Positions 50,785-63,558 of a stretch of 64,000 bases of DNA are shown here, one piece after another. The notes below the pieces were generated by a model, which searched no databases, was not told the DNA's origin, and saw nothing but the letters and a program-made list of their open reading frames with translations. Origin of the DNA: Phoma sp. XZ068 (Eukaryota; Ascomycota; Dothideomycetes; Pleosporales; Didymellaceae); NCBI GenBank assembly GCA_004835665.1, contig RBKR01000004.1, positions 1,488,001 to 1,552,000 of the forward strand, given 5' to 3'. The translations under genes and the position numbers were made by a program. Positions within the stretch are counted from its first letter, which is position 1; each line of letters opens with the position of its first letter.

Positions 50785-52021
50785 GTAATAAAAAATATAT
50801 TACTATATATAAGATAGAGTATTCTATAAGTAAGCTTATATACTCTATAGAATACTTAGGCTAATAGAATTATCTACTCTAGAATAATCTAAGTAGCTTT
50901 AATTAGCCTATACTTTATTACTAGGCTAGAGTTATATAAGGTATACTCTATAAGCTTCTTATTTAATATTTACCTACTCTTAAAGAGTACTATACTAGAT
51001 AATAGTATAGCTATATACTTAGTAAACTCTATTAATATACTTAAGCTAGAAAGCTTTATATACTTTCTAAATTTATAGATAGTAAAGGTAAGAACCTAAG
51101 CCTTTCTAATACTAGAAAAAAGTATAAAAAGGTTTTTAAGGATACTTAATAGAAGTAGAAGTAAATAGATAAAGAACTTATTATTATAGAATATTATAGT
51201 AGTTAAAAGTTTTTATATTAATATTATTTTAGAAGCTTACCTTTTTATAAAAGAGCTTTAGTACTTAGAGTTAGATAGCTCTCTATATATTAGAATACTC
51301 TAAGAGAGTATTATATTAGTATACTTTATATATACCTATAATCTAATATTTATAGAATATAAGCTATTATACTTCTATTCTTCTAATCTTATAAACTATA
51401 TATTACCTAGAAGAATAATACTAAAATCTTAGGTAATATATTCTAGAATAGATATAAAAGAGCTCTAGTATATAAGAGTAGGCTACCTTAGATAGAAAGT
51501 GCTATAAGTACTTATTATAAGAGTATAAAATATATATATAGAAGGTATAAAGTATATTAAATACTTCTATTATATAATAATATATACTAAATAAGTAATT
51601 TTAAAAAAACCTTAAGAGTAAGTACCTTATCTATACTATAGAGTTATATAGAATCTTTTTAATATACTACTAGAGTACTCTAGAGAATAGTAGATACTAG
51701 TATTAAAATACTTCTATAGTAGTAAGATCTATTATTACTACTTATAAGGTAAAATACTATCTAAAATTATAAAAGTAATACTAAGTTTTATAAAATAGAT
51801 TAAGTTAAAATATAACCTATAGGTTATTATATTATACTTAGATAATAATAGTACTATACTTCTATAGTAAGAGAAATTATAATATAAGAAGTAAGTAAGC
51901 TCCTAAAGTATTATAATAGAGTATACTCTACTATAGATATATAAGCTAAATAGAGAACCTAAGAGAGTAGGTTAAGAAATAATAACTAAATTAATAAAAA
52001 TAGTAAGTAGTATAAACCTAC
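50785..52021 (+). pseudogene. Ty1/copia integrase remnant, element E
   Basis: The plus strand near 51.55-52.02 kb reads as a copia integrase core. An LDNNST block (LDNGTE type) is followed by a segment reading EYTLL*IHKLNREP, the counterpart of EYT-PYTPEQNG, then KLI.IVSSINLLLKLYL (S.LP..LW type). Upstream sequence to about 51.0 kb fits the preceding part of pol. It ends abruptly at the LTR starting at 52022. It is oriented opposite to copia D. Confidence 0.65.
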
Positions 52022-52599
52022 TATTAAAGTTATACCTAAGCAAAGCTTATAATATATTATTCTATTAGTTCTTAGAGATAGGTATAGGTAGAGATAGAAT
52101 AGGTTACTAGAAGGTATAGGATAATAGCTTACTATTATTAAAGGGTATACTAGAGTAAACTCTAATATATAGATAGGTTACTTAAGAGTATAGAATAATA
52201 GCTAGCTATTATTAGGGTTAATAAGAATATAATATATAGTAGATTATTAAGTTAAATATACTATTCTAAGAACAGTGTCTAGAGGTATTTATTTATAGCT
52301 ATAGTACTCTCTCCTTAAATATAGTATTTAAGAAAGTAGTACTATTTAAGTAAATTAGGAGCTATATAGCTCTTAGTTAATATACTCTATAGTACCTATT
52401 CTATAAGATAAGTAAATTAGGCTATAGGCTTTCCTTTAGTTACTTACTTACTAAGAAGTAAGTACTACTACTTTATTTACTAGTTAAATTATTAGGGATA
52501 CCTCTATACTAGTAGGTTTAATTAGTTAGGCTAGATTAAGTAGTTAGCTATTCCTATTAGCTAGGTTACTTAAATATCTACTTTTATTAGATTATAATA
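52022..52599 (-). repeat. family-B LTR, first copy (truncating copia E)
   Basis: This 578-bp sequence matches 52825-53403 apart from a one-base indel and transition differences. It starts tattaaag and ends gattataata, the same terminal pattern as the family-A LTR. No matching 5-bp duplication was found around it. It may be one end of a deleted element. Confidence 0.8.
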
Positions 52600-52824
52600 C
52601 TATACTACTCTTTTCTATACTAGCACTTATTCTAAAGAACTAACCTTAGAAGTATTTATAAGCTTTACTTAGTTTATAACTTTAATAGTATAGTACTCTA
52701 CTTTAATATAATCTACTATATTACTATTAATAGGTACTATTTTAGTTTTAAGGAAGTATATAATTTTTTATATAGATACTCTACTACTAGTATTAAAGAG
52801 TATTATTATAGCTAGTATTATAAT
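52600..52824. repeat. short spacer with an inverted family-A LTR end
   Basis: About 52630-52692 matches the reverse complement of the first ~65 bp of the family-A LTR. The rest is unassigned AT-rich DNA. Confidence 0.6.
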
Positions 52825-53403
52825 TATTAAAGTTATACCTAAGTAAAGCTTATAGTATATTATTCTATTAGTTCTTAGAGATAAGTATAGGTAGAGGTAG
52901 AGTTAGTTACTAGAAGGTATAGGATAATAGCTTACTATTATTAAGGGGTATACTAGAGTAAACTCTAATATATAGATAGGTTACTTAAGAGTATAGAATA
53001 ATAGCTAGCTATTATTAGGGGTTAATAAGAATATAATATATAGTAGATTATTAAGTTAAATATACTATTCTAAGAATAGTGTCTAGAGGTATTTATCTAT
53101 AGCTATAGTACTCTCTCCTTAAATATAGTATTTAAGAGAGTAGTACTATTTAAGCAAATTAAGAGCTATATAGCTCTTAGTTAATATACTCTATAGTACC
53201 TATTCTATAGAATAAGTAAATTAGGCTATAGGCTTTTCTTTAGTTACTTACTTACTAAGAAGTAAGTACTACTACTTTATTTACTAGTTAAATTATTAGG
53301 GATACCTCTATACTAGTAGGTTTAATTAGTTAGGCTAGATTAAGTAGCTAGCTATTTCTATTAGCTAGGTTACTTAAGTATCTATTTTTATTAGATTATA
53401 ATA
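52825..53403 (-). repeat. 3' LTR of chromovirus B
   Basis: A 579-bp LTR with termini tattaaag...ataata, followed at 53404 by a minus-strand polypurine tract (agagaagaagagaa) and then the family-B 3' coding end. Confidence 0.85.
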
Positions 53404-54622
53404 CTATTCTCTTCTTCTCTAGATTTACTCTAAATTCTTATAAGGTCCTGTTTATAATAGCTAGCTATATCTATTATATCTTCTACTAATAGGCGCTCTT
53501 GTCTATATACTAAGATCTACTATTAAAGTAATATAGTATTAGTCCTCTATAATTAATATTTCTTTTCTAGTATTAACTATTTTATTCTTTTAAATAACTA
53601 TAAGTATACTATATATATCTAGGTAGAATATTTCTATATAAACCTCTTATAGAAGTTATTAGATTAAACTAGAGATAAACTTTAAGCAAAGGTAAATAAT
53701 AATAAAGTAATACTCCTTACTATACTTACTTAATTACTATAAAATAAGAGATTACTTATATAGGTTAATAAATAAGTAAAATAGAAGGCTATATATTTAG
53801 CAGACCTAGTAGAAAGCAAGTATACTAAGGAAGATACTATTATAGCTAACTCTTAGTTCTAGGTTAATAACCTATTTATAAGTTCTAGAATAAGTAAAGT
53901 AACTTATAATAGTTTATAAAGTTTATAACTAGCTCTTATATATTCTTAGAGTCTAGGTATCCTAACTATTTTACTAGGTATTCCTCTCTACCTATTATTT
54001 ATTAATATTATAGTATCTTTTCTACTTCCTACTCTATTTTCTTCTATACTTAATAGTAGAAATCCCTCTAGATTAGAGTTAATTAGTTAGCTAGTTCTAG
54101 TAGTAATATATAGAATACTAGGTATATCTTTATATTCTTTAGAAGGTTAAGATAGTAGTTTATAGAGCTAACTTATTTAGATATAAAAAATAGGCTAACC
54201 TTAATATAGTCTAGTTTCTTAGTTAGTTATCTTATTTTTAGGTTTTTTATATAGAGATACACTTTATCTCCCTTCTTTAGTATAGGACTTTATTTCTATC
54301 TCTTATTAGTATAAAAGCTAGTTTACTTTTATATCTTACTTAATATTTTAGCTAATATACTATATACCTTCTTAATTATTTCTATTAGGCTTAATACTAA
54401 GTCTAAGTTAATAGTACTATTAAGTAACTAGGTAAAGAGGTTAGAGTGTTAACTATAGTTAGTAAAAAATAGTATTATTCTAGTTAATTTAGATAGCTTA
54501 TTATTATATACTATCTATACTATTAGTAATAGTAAGACCTAGTTATCTTATTACTAGTTACTATATATTCTAAGAAATATCTCTATAGTTTAGTTTATCT
54601 ATTCTATCTAGCTATCTATTTC
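53404..54622 (-). pseudogene. integrase C-terminus and chromodomain of chromovirus B
   Basis: On the minus strand the chromodomain at about 53910-54025 reads VEKIL, then REEYLVK*LGYLDSKNI*E; both stops sit where chromodomains have the conserved tryptophans. Upstream is the integrase tail, similar to the same region of chromovirus A. The piece ends at the hAT target site, taggtagta (54623-54631). Confidence 0.82.
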
Positions 54623-55085
54623 TAGGTAGTAGACTAGCTAGGTAGGTATCCCTTATCTAAGGTAGAGTAGAGTTAGGTATAGGTTATATAGACTAGAGGT
54701 TAAGTAAGGTAGAGTTACTAAGGCTTAGAGTTAGGTTAGGTATAAGTTATATAGACCTAAAGTTAGGTAGAGTAGAGTTATATATACTAAAGGTTAGGTA
54801 GAGTTACCTTAGGTTAGGTAGAAATACCTAAGGTTAGGTAGAGTTACCTTAGGTTAGGGTTAGTAATATAGGTTAGGTAGGTTATATATAGCTATTTAGA
54901 GTTTATATACTTTTAGAATTTACTTAAGTATACCTACTTAAGTTATTATAGTAACTTATTATAGTAAGTTACTCTACTAGCTACCTGCCCTTAACTTTTA
55001 AGCTATATTTAGTTCCTACTATAGATACTAGAATTCTTTAAGCTTCTAAACTAGCTAGTATACTTTACCTTATAGTAAAGTGCTA

Positions 55086-57899
55086 AGTTAGAATTCTTAG
55101 CCTAAATTATAACCTTCTTAGTATAAATAGTATTTAGCTAGTAGTCTAAGTAAGGTTAGAAAATAAAAGTAAAACTATAAGTACTATTACTAACCTTTAA
55201 AGTATCCTATAAGAAATACCTTAGCTACCTCTTAAAGAGCCTTAATTATACTATATTAAAAGTATATACTAGAGAGGTATCTAGTATTATTAGTTATTTT
55301 ATAGATAAGGCACTAGAAGGGTAGCTTTTAGATAAGTAGCTTAGAGCCCTTCTAGTAGCGCTTAATCTTATAGAGAGTAATAGCTATAGTTTATTAGATT
55401 TAAACTATAATAAATAAATATAATAATATACTACTAGGCTTATATTAGTAAGGCTTCTTTACTCTCTTAGGTATAGACTTATATATAGCTTTACTAGAAA
55501 GAGACTTCCTTAGCTGCTTACTACCTATAGTCTTATAAGTAGTTTACTTAGTATAAGCTATATTATATAATAAGTATATAGGTGTTATAGAGTTATATTA
55601 TAGAGTTATAATTTAGGTTAAAGTATAGGTTACTATACTTATTATAAGAACCTTACTAGATTTAGTTAGGTCTGTATATAGCAAGGCTAAAAAAAATACT
55701 CTATATAAGTACTATTTACTATACATATAGCTATAATAACTAAACTATAATATATAACTATAATAAACTACCTACTTATAGATATAAAGAGCAGCTTTCT
55801 AAAAATACTATATTTAGGCTAGTATAGTAAATACTAAATTTATTATTATAGGTATAGTACCTAGTATTATATAATAGTACTAGCGCCTTACTAGGTAATA
55901 GGGTATAGACTACCTTCTAATTTATAAGCTATATATTTAAGGTATATATAATACTACTAGTACTACTACTACTATACCTTTTAGTTATTATACTTTATAA
56001 TTATAGTTATAATATAGAGCTATCTATTAAGTAAGAGAATACTAAGACTAAAGACTATTAGACTTCTAGCAACTATAAAATTCTAGTATATTTTAAAGCT
56101 AAAGAATAGATCTAACTTACTAAGGTATTTATTATAGCTAGTTATTATATAATAACTAACTAAGTAGCAGGGTGCACTCTTCTAAGACTATAAGATTAAT
56201 ACTACTCTAAAATTTTATAGTTAGGCTAGTTTATAAAAAGGCTAACCTACTTATATAAAGGTCTAGTTTAAGGGTCCTCTTAGTAATAGTATATATACTA
56301 TTACTTAATATACTTAAGCTACTTAACTAGATTAAGAAGAGAAAGTACTTTAGAAAGTAAGTATAGTAGACTAATCTACTAAATCTTAGCTAAAGAAAAA
56401 ACTAAGTAAAGAGAAAACCTATAATAATACTTCTACTAAGTAGAGAACTATAATAATAAAATAAGTATTAGAGAATCTAGATTAATATTGCTATAATACT
56501 TAAAAGAGCTATTAGTTATTATATTTATTTATTATAGGTATATACTAACTAATGCTAGATAAGTAGTTAGAGGATATACTCTATACTATTTATAAGAAGT
56601 AGAATAAGATTAATAATAAGGTTAATATAAGGAAATATTAGGCAACTATAGGTTAACTTATTAATACTACTAATAAGGAGGATAAGGTTAAACCTAATTC
56701 TAAGAGTACTAGTAATTAATCTTCTCTCTAAATCTTTAGTATAGGTAGTGCCTATTAGTAGCTTATATATAAAAAGTATTAAACTAGCTATAAGAAACTA
56801 ACTACTAGTACCTTTAAGAGTTAGGCTATAAAATAAGAATAAGAGGTATTCTATAATAACCTTTAGCTAAATAAGCTTATAATAGTTAATAAAGAGCACT
56901 ATAAGTTAGTTATTATAGTTTATTATTATAGGTTTCTTCTACTAACTATATTAGGCGTTATAAGCTACTTTATATTATAGATAAAGTAGGCCTTAATAAT
57001 AATCTTTTACTTAAGTATAATAGAGAATATATCTTAGGTAATAATAGTAATAAGTATAAGGAGGAAGTAGAGAATTCTAGTAAAAAGCTTAAGAGGTACT
57101 AAAAGTCTCTTCCTAATAAGTATAAAGATAAAAAAAAAAAAACTAACTTTAAGAGATTTTTAGATATAGAGAAGAGTTCTAATAAATTATTAGGAGAGAA
57201 GAAGATAGGTACTAGTAGCTCTAGTAAAGAGTAGAGTAAGGATAATATATAAGTATATTATAATTAATATCCTAGTGCTATAGTATATAATAACAGCTAA
57301 TAATTATAGTTACTTCTAAGACTAGTATATATTAGACTAAACTTAATAATTATTAATTTTTTTTTAATAGAATAGAGTTTCTAGCTGCTTATAGAGGGTA
57401 GGTATTATAATTTCTATATTGTTTTTTTTTTAGTAAACTTATAAATTTCTAAACTACTTTCTTATTATATTATCTATAATATAACTCTAAGCTTACCTTA
57501 CCTATTCTATAGTTTTATATTTATTATATAAATTTATTATAGATATAACTCTATTACCTTAATTATCTTCTATATATAGTCTTAGCCCCTCTAGCTATAT
57601 TTGCCCTAGCTAGCCTAGCTATCTCTCTTATTAACTTAGTACTTATAAAGTAGTAATAAAGAAGAGAGATAATACTAGAAAGGAAACTAAGGTCTATATA
57701 GTTATATACTCTATATAAGGAGACCTTACTTATATATAGGATAAGTAGTAGCTTACTACTATATATAGCTAAGCTCCTTATAGACCTAAGTAGAGAAGTG
57801 CTTCTTATATAGGTTCTATATAGAAGTATTTTAGTAAAAAAGTAGATATATATAATAGTCTTCTATTTATATACTATTTTAACTATAGAGGTGTCTTAA
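55086..57899. other. interior of the hAT element upstream of the transposase core
   Basis: Plus-strand fragments at about 56.4-57.25 kb are Lys/Ser-rich and could be the N-terminal zinc-finger part of the transposase or an extra gene. No motif is secure. Sequence to about 55.07 kb is repeated at 63559-64000. Confidence 0.4.
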
Positions 57900-60150
57900 A
57901 GCACCCTATAGCTAGTAGGATTTCTATTAGAATAAGCTACCTAAAGAACTATCTTAATACTAAGCACTATACCTAGATATAGTATTCTATCTATTTATAT
58001 AAATATATACTAGCTATTAAAGTAAGGTAGAAGTAATAAGAAAGGTAAGAGTAAGGTACTCCTTACTTCTTTCTTCTAGTATTTAAGGCTAAACTAGTAA
58101 AAGTTACTATAGATAATAGCTAGTCTTTTAGGATAATTATATAGCCTTCCTTTTAATACTTTATTTACTTCCTATAGCCTAAGGCTATAATAATAGGATA
58201 TAATAAATTCTAGGCTATATTTAACTAATAGTACTAACTAGCTTTAGAATCTAGGCTTTATAACCTTAGTAAGAAAACTAAAGTTTCTATATTACTAGAT
58301 GCCTAGACTACTACTAACTACCTAAGCTTCCTAGTAATTAAGGGGTACTATATTAATAAGAGCTAGAAATATAAAGAGATCCTACTTAATTTTATCCTAA
58401 TATATAGTAAATATACTAGCGCCTCTCTAGTAGCTTATATAAAATCTATACTTATTATAGCTAGACTTTCTAAGAGGCTGTTAGCTATAACTTATAATAA
58501 TATAAGTAATAATATAGCTATAGTATAGAAGCTATAGTATAGTTTATAAGAGATAGGTATAATCTAGAGTATAAAGGAGAATACTATCCCCTGCCTAGCT
58601 TATATTATTAATCTAGTTATGCAGGATATTATCTAATATCTAGAATTAGCCTCTTCTAAGTAAGATAAGGGTAATAAGCAGGACTTACTTTATAACTCTA
58701 AGAGCCTACTATCTATTCTAAACTTACTTTATAAGGTAAGTAGTATTTATTATAGTAGTTTATTATATACTAAGTACTAGTTAGCTATAAGTAATATATA
58801 AAGCTATTAATATATTACTATAATAATATAAGTATTTCCTTCCTTAACTTCTAGTGTTAGGCGCTAAGGCCCTTAGTAGTTATCTAGAATATTTAGATAT
58901 AGTAGAATTCTATATTTAATATATATAAGTATATAGTTAAGCTATAACTATTTATTAATAAATAATTAGAGCTAGAGATTAGTATAAGGGTAACTACCTA
59001 GCCTAGTAATAGTACTAATAAACCTAACTCTAGAGATTTTTAAAAACTTTAACTTAGCCCTAGTAAATAGTATTATATTAAGGCTATTACTTATATACTA
59101 GAGAACTTTAAAACTACTACTCTAGACCTTAGTAGTAGTATAGAGCCCTAGATCTAGGCTATTTAGTCTATATACTCTACTCTATTTAACTTTCTAGAGT
59201 TAATAATAATAAAACTAGGTAAAGAGTTAGATTATTAGAATCTAGGATAGCCTACTATAGTATAGCGTACTACTACTAAAGGTAGAGAAAAACTTTTAAA
59301 GTACTATGCAAAGACTGCAGAGGAGTAGGGCTACCTTTTTAATATAGCTATAATTCTAGATCTAATATAGAAACTTACTATATATAAGGTATATTTATTA
59401 TAGTTATTTATTATAGTATATATCTAATTAACTCTATAGAGTAACACTTAGGAGCAGGAGTAGAAATATATCTATAAGTAATAGTTTCTTAACTATACTA
59501 TATAGTATAGTAGAGAAAACTACTAATAGCTAACTCTAACTATACCCTTACTATCTATATAATAGAGTATATAGTACTAGTAAGCTAGTAGTACTATAAG
59601 TAGCTTTTTAAGTAGCTTTATAAGTACCTAGAATTCTAAAGAAACTACTATACTTAATAAAGCTAATAACTACCTAGATATACTCTATATTAGAGCCCTT
59701 ATTAGAACCTTTAACCTACTATAATAGTAAAAAGATAATAGTAGTAAATTTAGGTACCTAAGCTAGGTTATAATAGATATTCTTATAATACTAATTACTT
59801 AAGTAGAGGTAGAATAAACTTTTAATATTATAAGGGAGGTTATTAGAGTAAAAAGGTACTATCTTAAGAGTATAATAGTCTAGAAGATTATAATAGTTAA
59901 GAATATAATTATAAATAGGTATAGTAGTAACTATATCTATATATAATAATAAGAGGAGAGAAGAGAGGATAAAGAGAGTCTACCTAATAAGAGAGATAAT
60001 ATACTTAAGTTATCTATAACTACTACTATTCTCTATTAGTATCTAACTCTAGTACCTGCTAAACCTCTTAAGATTATCTAGGTAGAAGAGGTAGTAGAGT
60101 CTATAATACTATTATATAGAACTTAGTAGTAAAGGCAGCAGCCTAGGCAA
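57900..60150 (+). pseudogene. hAT transposase remnant with dimerisation domain
   Basis: The hAT C-terminal dimerisation domain is visible on the plus strand at about 59671-59915. A block of stops where the family has W and K residues is followed by SSKFRYLS, then DILIILIT*VEVE*TFN (the TxA..VER.FS.A motif with Arg lost to a stop), then YLKS and a KI.IVKN tail (lm.lK type). Upstream sequence from about 57.9 kb fits the RNase-H-fold core but the catalytic residues were not located with certainty. Stops are of RIP type. The ancestral protein catalysed cut-and-paste transposition of this element. Confidence 0.75.
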
Positions 60151-60522
60151 TACTATAATAATTAGCTATAATAATTTAGTACTACTTAGTATTTTAAATA
60201 TTAATTATAGAAAACTATAACTATACTTTATATATTATAATAAGTACTCTATAATAATTTACTATAAGTAAATAATTTAAGCCCTAGATCTATATAGTAA
60301 CTCTACCTAACCTATATATAACTCTAACCTAGATACTCTACCTAACTATATCTAGGTTATATAGTACCTAAACTCTACTTTACCTAAGTTATAGGGTACT
60401 TCTACCTAATAAAGATAAGTAGGGTATATAAAGTAACCTAACTCTACCTTACCTATTAATTATATAAATATACCTAACTTTACCTAACCTTATCTATCTG
60501 CTAGTCTATATAGTAGGTAGTA

Positions 60523-63500
60523 TACTATTAATAGTTTTTTCTTAGTACTAATTACTATAAAGAGTATTATCTAGTAGTTTAATATAAATAATTTATCTCT
60601 ATTACTTATTATTAACTTAGGTATACTATAGTAGTAAACTACTCTATTAAGGAATACCTATACAAGCTGCTCTATAGTATAGTTATAATAGAATAGTATT
60701 ATTTTAGTATACTTAGTAAATTAATTAATAATAATAAAGATAGTATTATAATAGTAGCCTATTACTAGGTTCTTAGAGGCAGGTAATTATATAATAAAAT
60801 CTATTATAATATTTGTCTATAGTGCTCTTAGAAGGGGTATTAACTATAGTAGTCTATATTTTATATATATATTATATTTATCCTACTAATAATAAATATA
60901 GTATTTAATAAACTCTATTACCTTATTCTTTATATTATTAAAGTAGTAGTATTATTATATTAGTTTAATTATTTATATAATCTCTAGATATCTATAGAGG
61001 GGGTTATTATAGTAACTACTTATTACTTCCTTTTCTAGTTCTAATAGTACTCTAGACAGAATAGGTTACTTCTACTAGATCTAGAGTATTCTATTTAGCT
61101 ATTATAAGGGCCCTATTAATCTATCTATATAGAATTCTAGGATTATATAGTTGTTTAATATTCTTATCCCTATAATATTATATTATCTACTTAGTATATC
61201 TACCTAGCTATTATTCTTATCTAGAGTATATACTATCTTAAACTTATACTATTCTAGAAGCTCTAACTATTAAACCTGCTATTAATTAAGTACTTTAGTT
61301 ATAGTAAAATATACTAGGTTCTTATAGTCTATATATACTATTAGATTAGAATAGCTCTCTATATAGATCTGCTAGTATTCTAGAGCTAATACTATTACTA
61401 GTAGCTTCTTATTATATATATTATACTATTCTTCTAGTCTAGAAAACTTTCTTAAGTAGTAGGTAATAGAGTACTATCTACTATATTATTTCTATATAGT
61501 ATATGCCTTAAGTACTAGATCTAATATATTAGTCTTAATCTATAAGGGCTTATAACTATAGAATATTACTAAAGTAGGTAGTTTAATATATACTTATTTA
61601 AGTAACTTAAATAGATTACTCTATAATTAATTCTAGATAAATAGAGTATTCTTCTAAGTTAATATAGTAAGTAGTAGGGCCTTAGTTAAGTAGTCCTTAA
61701 TAAAATATTAGTTAAAGTTTATAAATCTAAAAAATTCCTAGATTCTCTTAACTATTATTAGTATTAGCTAGTCTTTTATAACCTATATCTTGCTCTAGCT
61801 TATCTTTACTCTATTATAGCCTACTATAAACTCTAGAAATTCTAGTTTATTCTTATACTATTTATACTTCTCTAGCTTAAGCTATAGGTTAGCCTACTAT
61901 AGATATTCTAGTACTTATTTAATATATTAGACGTGCTCCTCTATTATAGTTAAGTAGATAAGAATATTATCTAGGTAAGCTACTACTATTTAATCTAGGT
62001 AGGCTTAGAGTATATTATTAATAAGTACCTAGTATATAGCTAGGGCGTTTATTAGCCTAAATAGTATAACTAGGTACTTATAGTAGCTATAGTAGGTATA
62101 GAATACTATTTTCTACTCCTCTTCTTCCTTTATCTATATTAGGTTATATACTTCTTATAGATTAAGTACTATAAAAAACTATACTCTAGTAAGTTAATTC
62201 TATAACTCTAATATATTAGGTAATAGGTACTTATTTTTTATTATAATATTATTTAACTTCTAATAATTAATATATAGTTATAGGCTACTATCCTTTATTA
62301 GTATAAATATAATAAAGTAGCTAGCTAGAGACTTTAATAGATAGATTATACTCTTCTTAAGGTTCTTATTAATATATTTATAGAGTACTATTAGTTCCTA
62401 TTCTAAGAGTTAATATATTAGTCTAAATATTAGTACCTTTCCCTTTTCTAATTAAATCTTATAATCTTATAGTTTATACTATAGTAGTACTTTAATTATT
62501 TTCTTATTATAAAATAGTTCTTAGTAGTTACTATATTTATCTAGAATATTAGGAGGTATACTAGCTATCTTCTATTCTCTTACTCTTTATATAGTATATT
62601 ATTTACTATAAGTAGAGTTAACTACTCTATCTTAGTATATCTTATTACTTAAGAAGATAGTACTAATTTCTCTTTTATCTACTAGCTATATTATATACTA
62701 TATAGAATTAGGTATAGTAGTACTATATTAGTATTTATTAAATAAATAGTATACTATTATTTCTACTTATTCTTTAGTAGTACTATAGCTATAGTTATCT
62801 AATAAAATTTATTATATTATCTAGTTAATATATAGGTTATACTTCTATAGCTATAGGAGACCTAGAATAATATTATAGGTAGCTGTCTTAAGTATATCTA
62901 GACTAATCTATTCTCTATAGTTAAGTACCTAGAAGAGTATATCTACTACCTTATATATAATAGTGTTTTTTTCTAGTATTAGCTTACTATTTACTACTCT
63001 AAGTAGGTATAGCTAGTCTTTAAAGTATACTCTAATCTTAGCTTATTTAATTACTATATAGAATATATAGTTCCCTTACACACCTAAGTCTAAGAGTATA
63101 GTTACTCTAACTTTATTTAGCTAGATAGGGAGTTATAGTAGTATATCTTCTAGAATAGTATTAATAGCTTGTTTCTAGCTAGGGCTAGTAAATATATTAA
63201 CCTACTAATATACTTTATTCCTTATTTAATAGTTATATATATAGTGTTCTAGCTTATTATATAAGTAATATATTAGTAGCTTACCTGTCTTACTAGTTTA
63301 TTCCTACTATAGTCTCTTATTTAGGTTTAATAGGTCTATAGCTTCTAGTCTATAGTATTTAGCTTATATATTACTATAGATATAGTGCCCTATATTTAGC
63401 TAGTAATATTCTTCTTAATTATTATACTTTAGTATATAGCTATACTAGGTTCTTTATAGTAGTTAAGTAGAGTATATAGGTATTTAGGTTCTAGGGTTAT

Positions 63501-63558
63501 TTTAAAGTTCTTATTTAAGTTTATAGAGCTAATTATTAATATTAATTATAGTATACAC
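60523..63558 (-). pseudogene. gag/protease, RT and integrase start of chromovirus B
   Basis: Reverse transcriptase on the minus strand at about 61960-62210 reads FIVLNL*EVYN, then KEEEE*K, YKYLVILFRLINALA and a YLDD box read as YLDN at 61966-61977. RNase H and the first part of integrase follow down to 60523, where the hAT element begins. Protease and the end of gag should lie above 62.7 kb; no zinc knuckle was found. The piece ends where the second hAT copy starts. Confidence 0.8.

Larger units (their letters stand above)
54631..60513 (+). mobile_element. hAT-type DNA transposon (RIP-degraded, about 5.9 kb)
   Basis: The element interrupts chromovirus B. The sequence taggtagta occurs at 54623-54631 and 60514-60522, fitting the 8-bp target duplication of hAT elements plus one chance base. 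Removing one copy restores the alignment with chromovirus A. Ends are imperfect inverted repeats (agactagctagg against agactagcagat). The left arm (about 54640-54870) carries many copies of ggttaggtagagtt-like words and the right arm (about 60300-60500) carries them inverted, as in hAT subterminal binding sites. A plus-strand hAT transposase remnant lies inside. The exact terminal base is uncertain by 1-2 positions. Confidence 0.83.
52825..63558 (-). mobile_element. chromovirus family B, RIP-degraded, split by hAT
   Basis: This minus-strand Ty3/gypsy chromovirus reads, from high to low coordinate, gag/protease (to about 63.5 kb), RT (about 62 kb), RNase H and integrase start, the hAT insertion at 54631-60513, the rest of integrase, the chromodomain and the 3' LTR. 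Its 5' LTR and gag start are beyond the second hAT copy and the window end. Confidence 0.82.
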
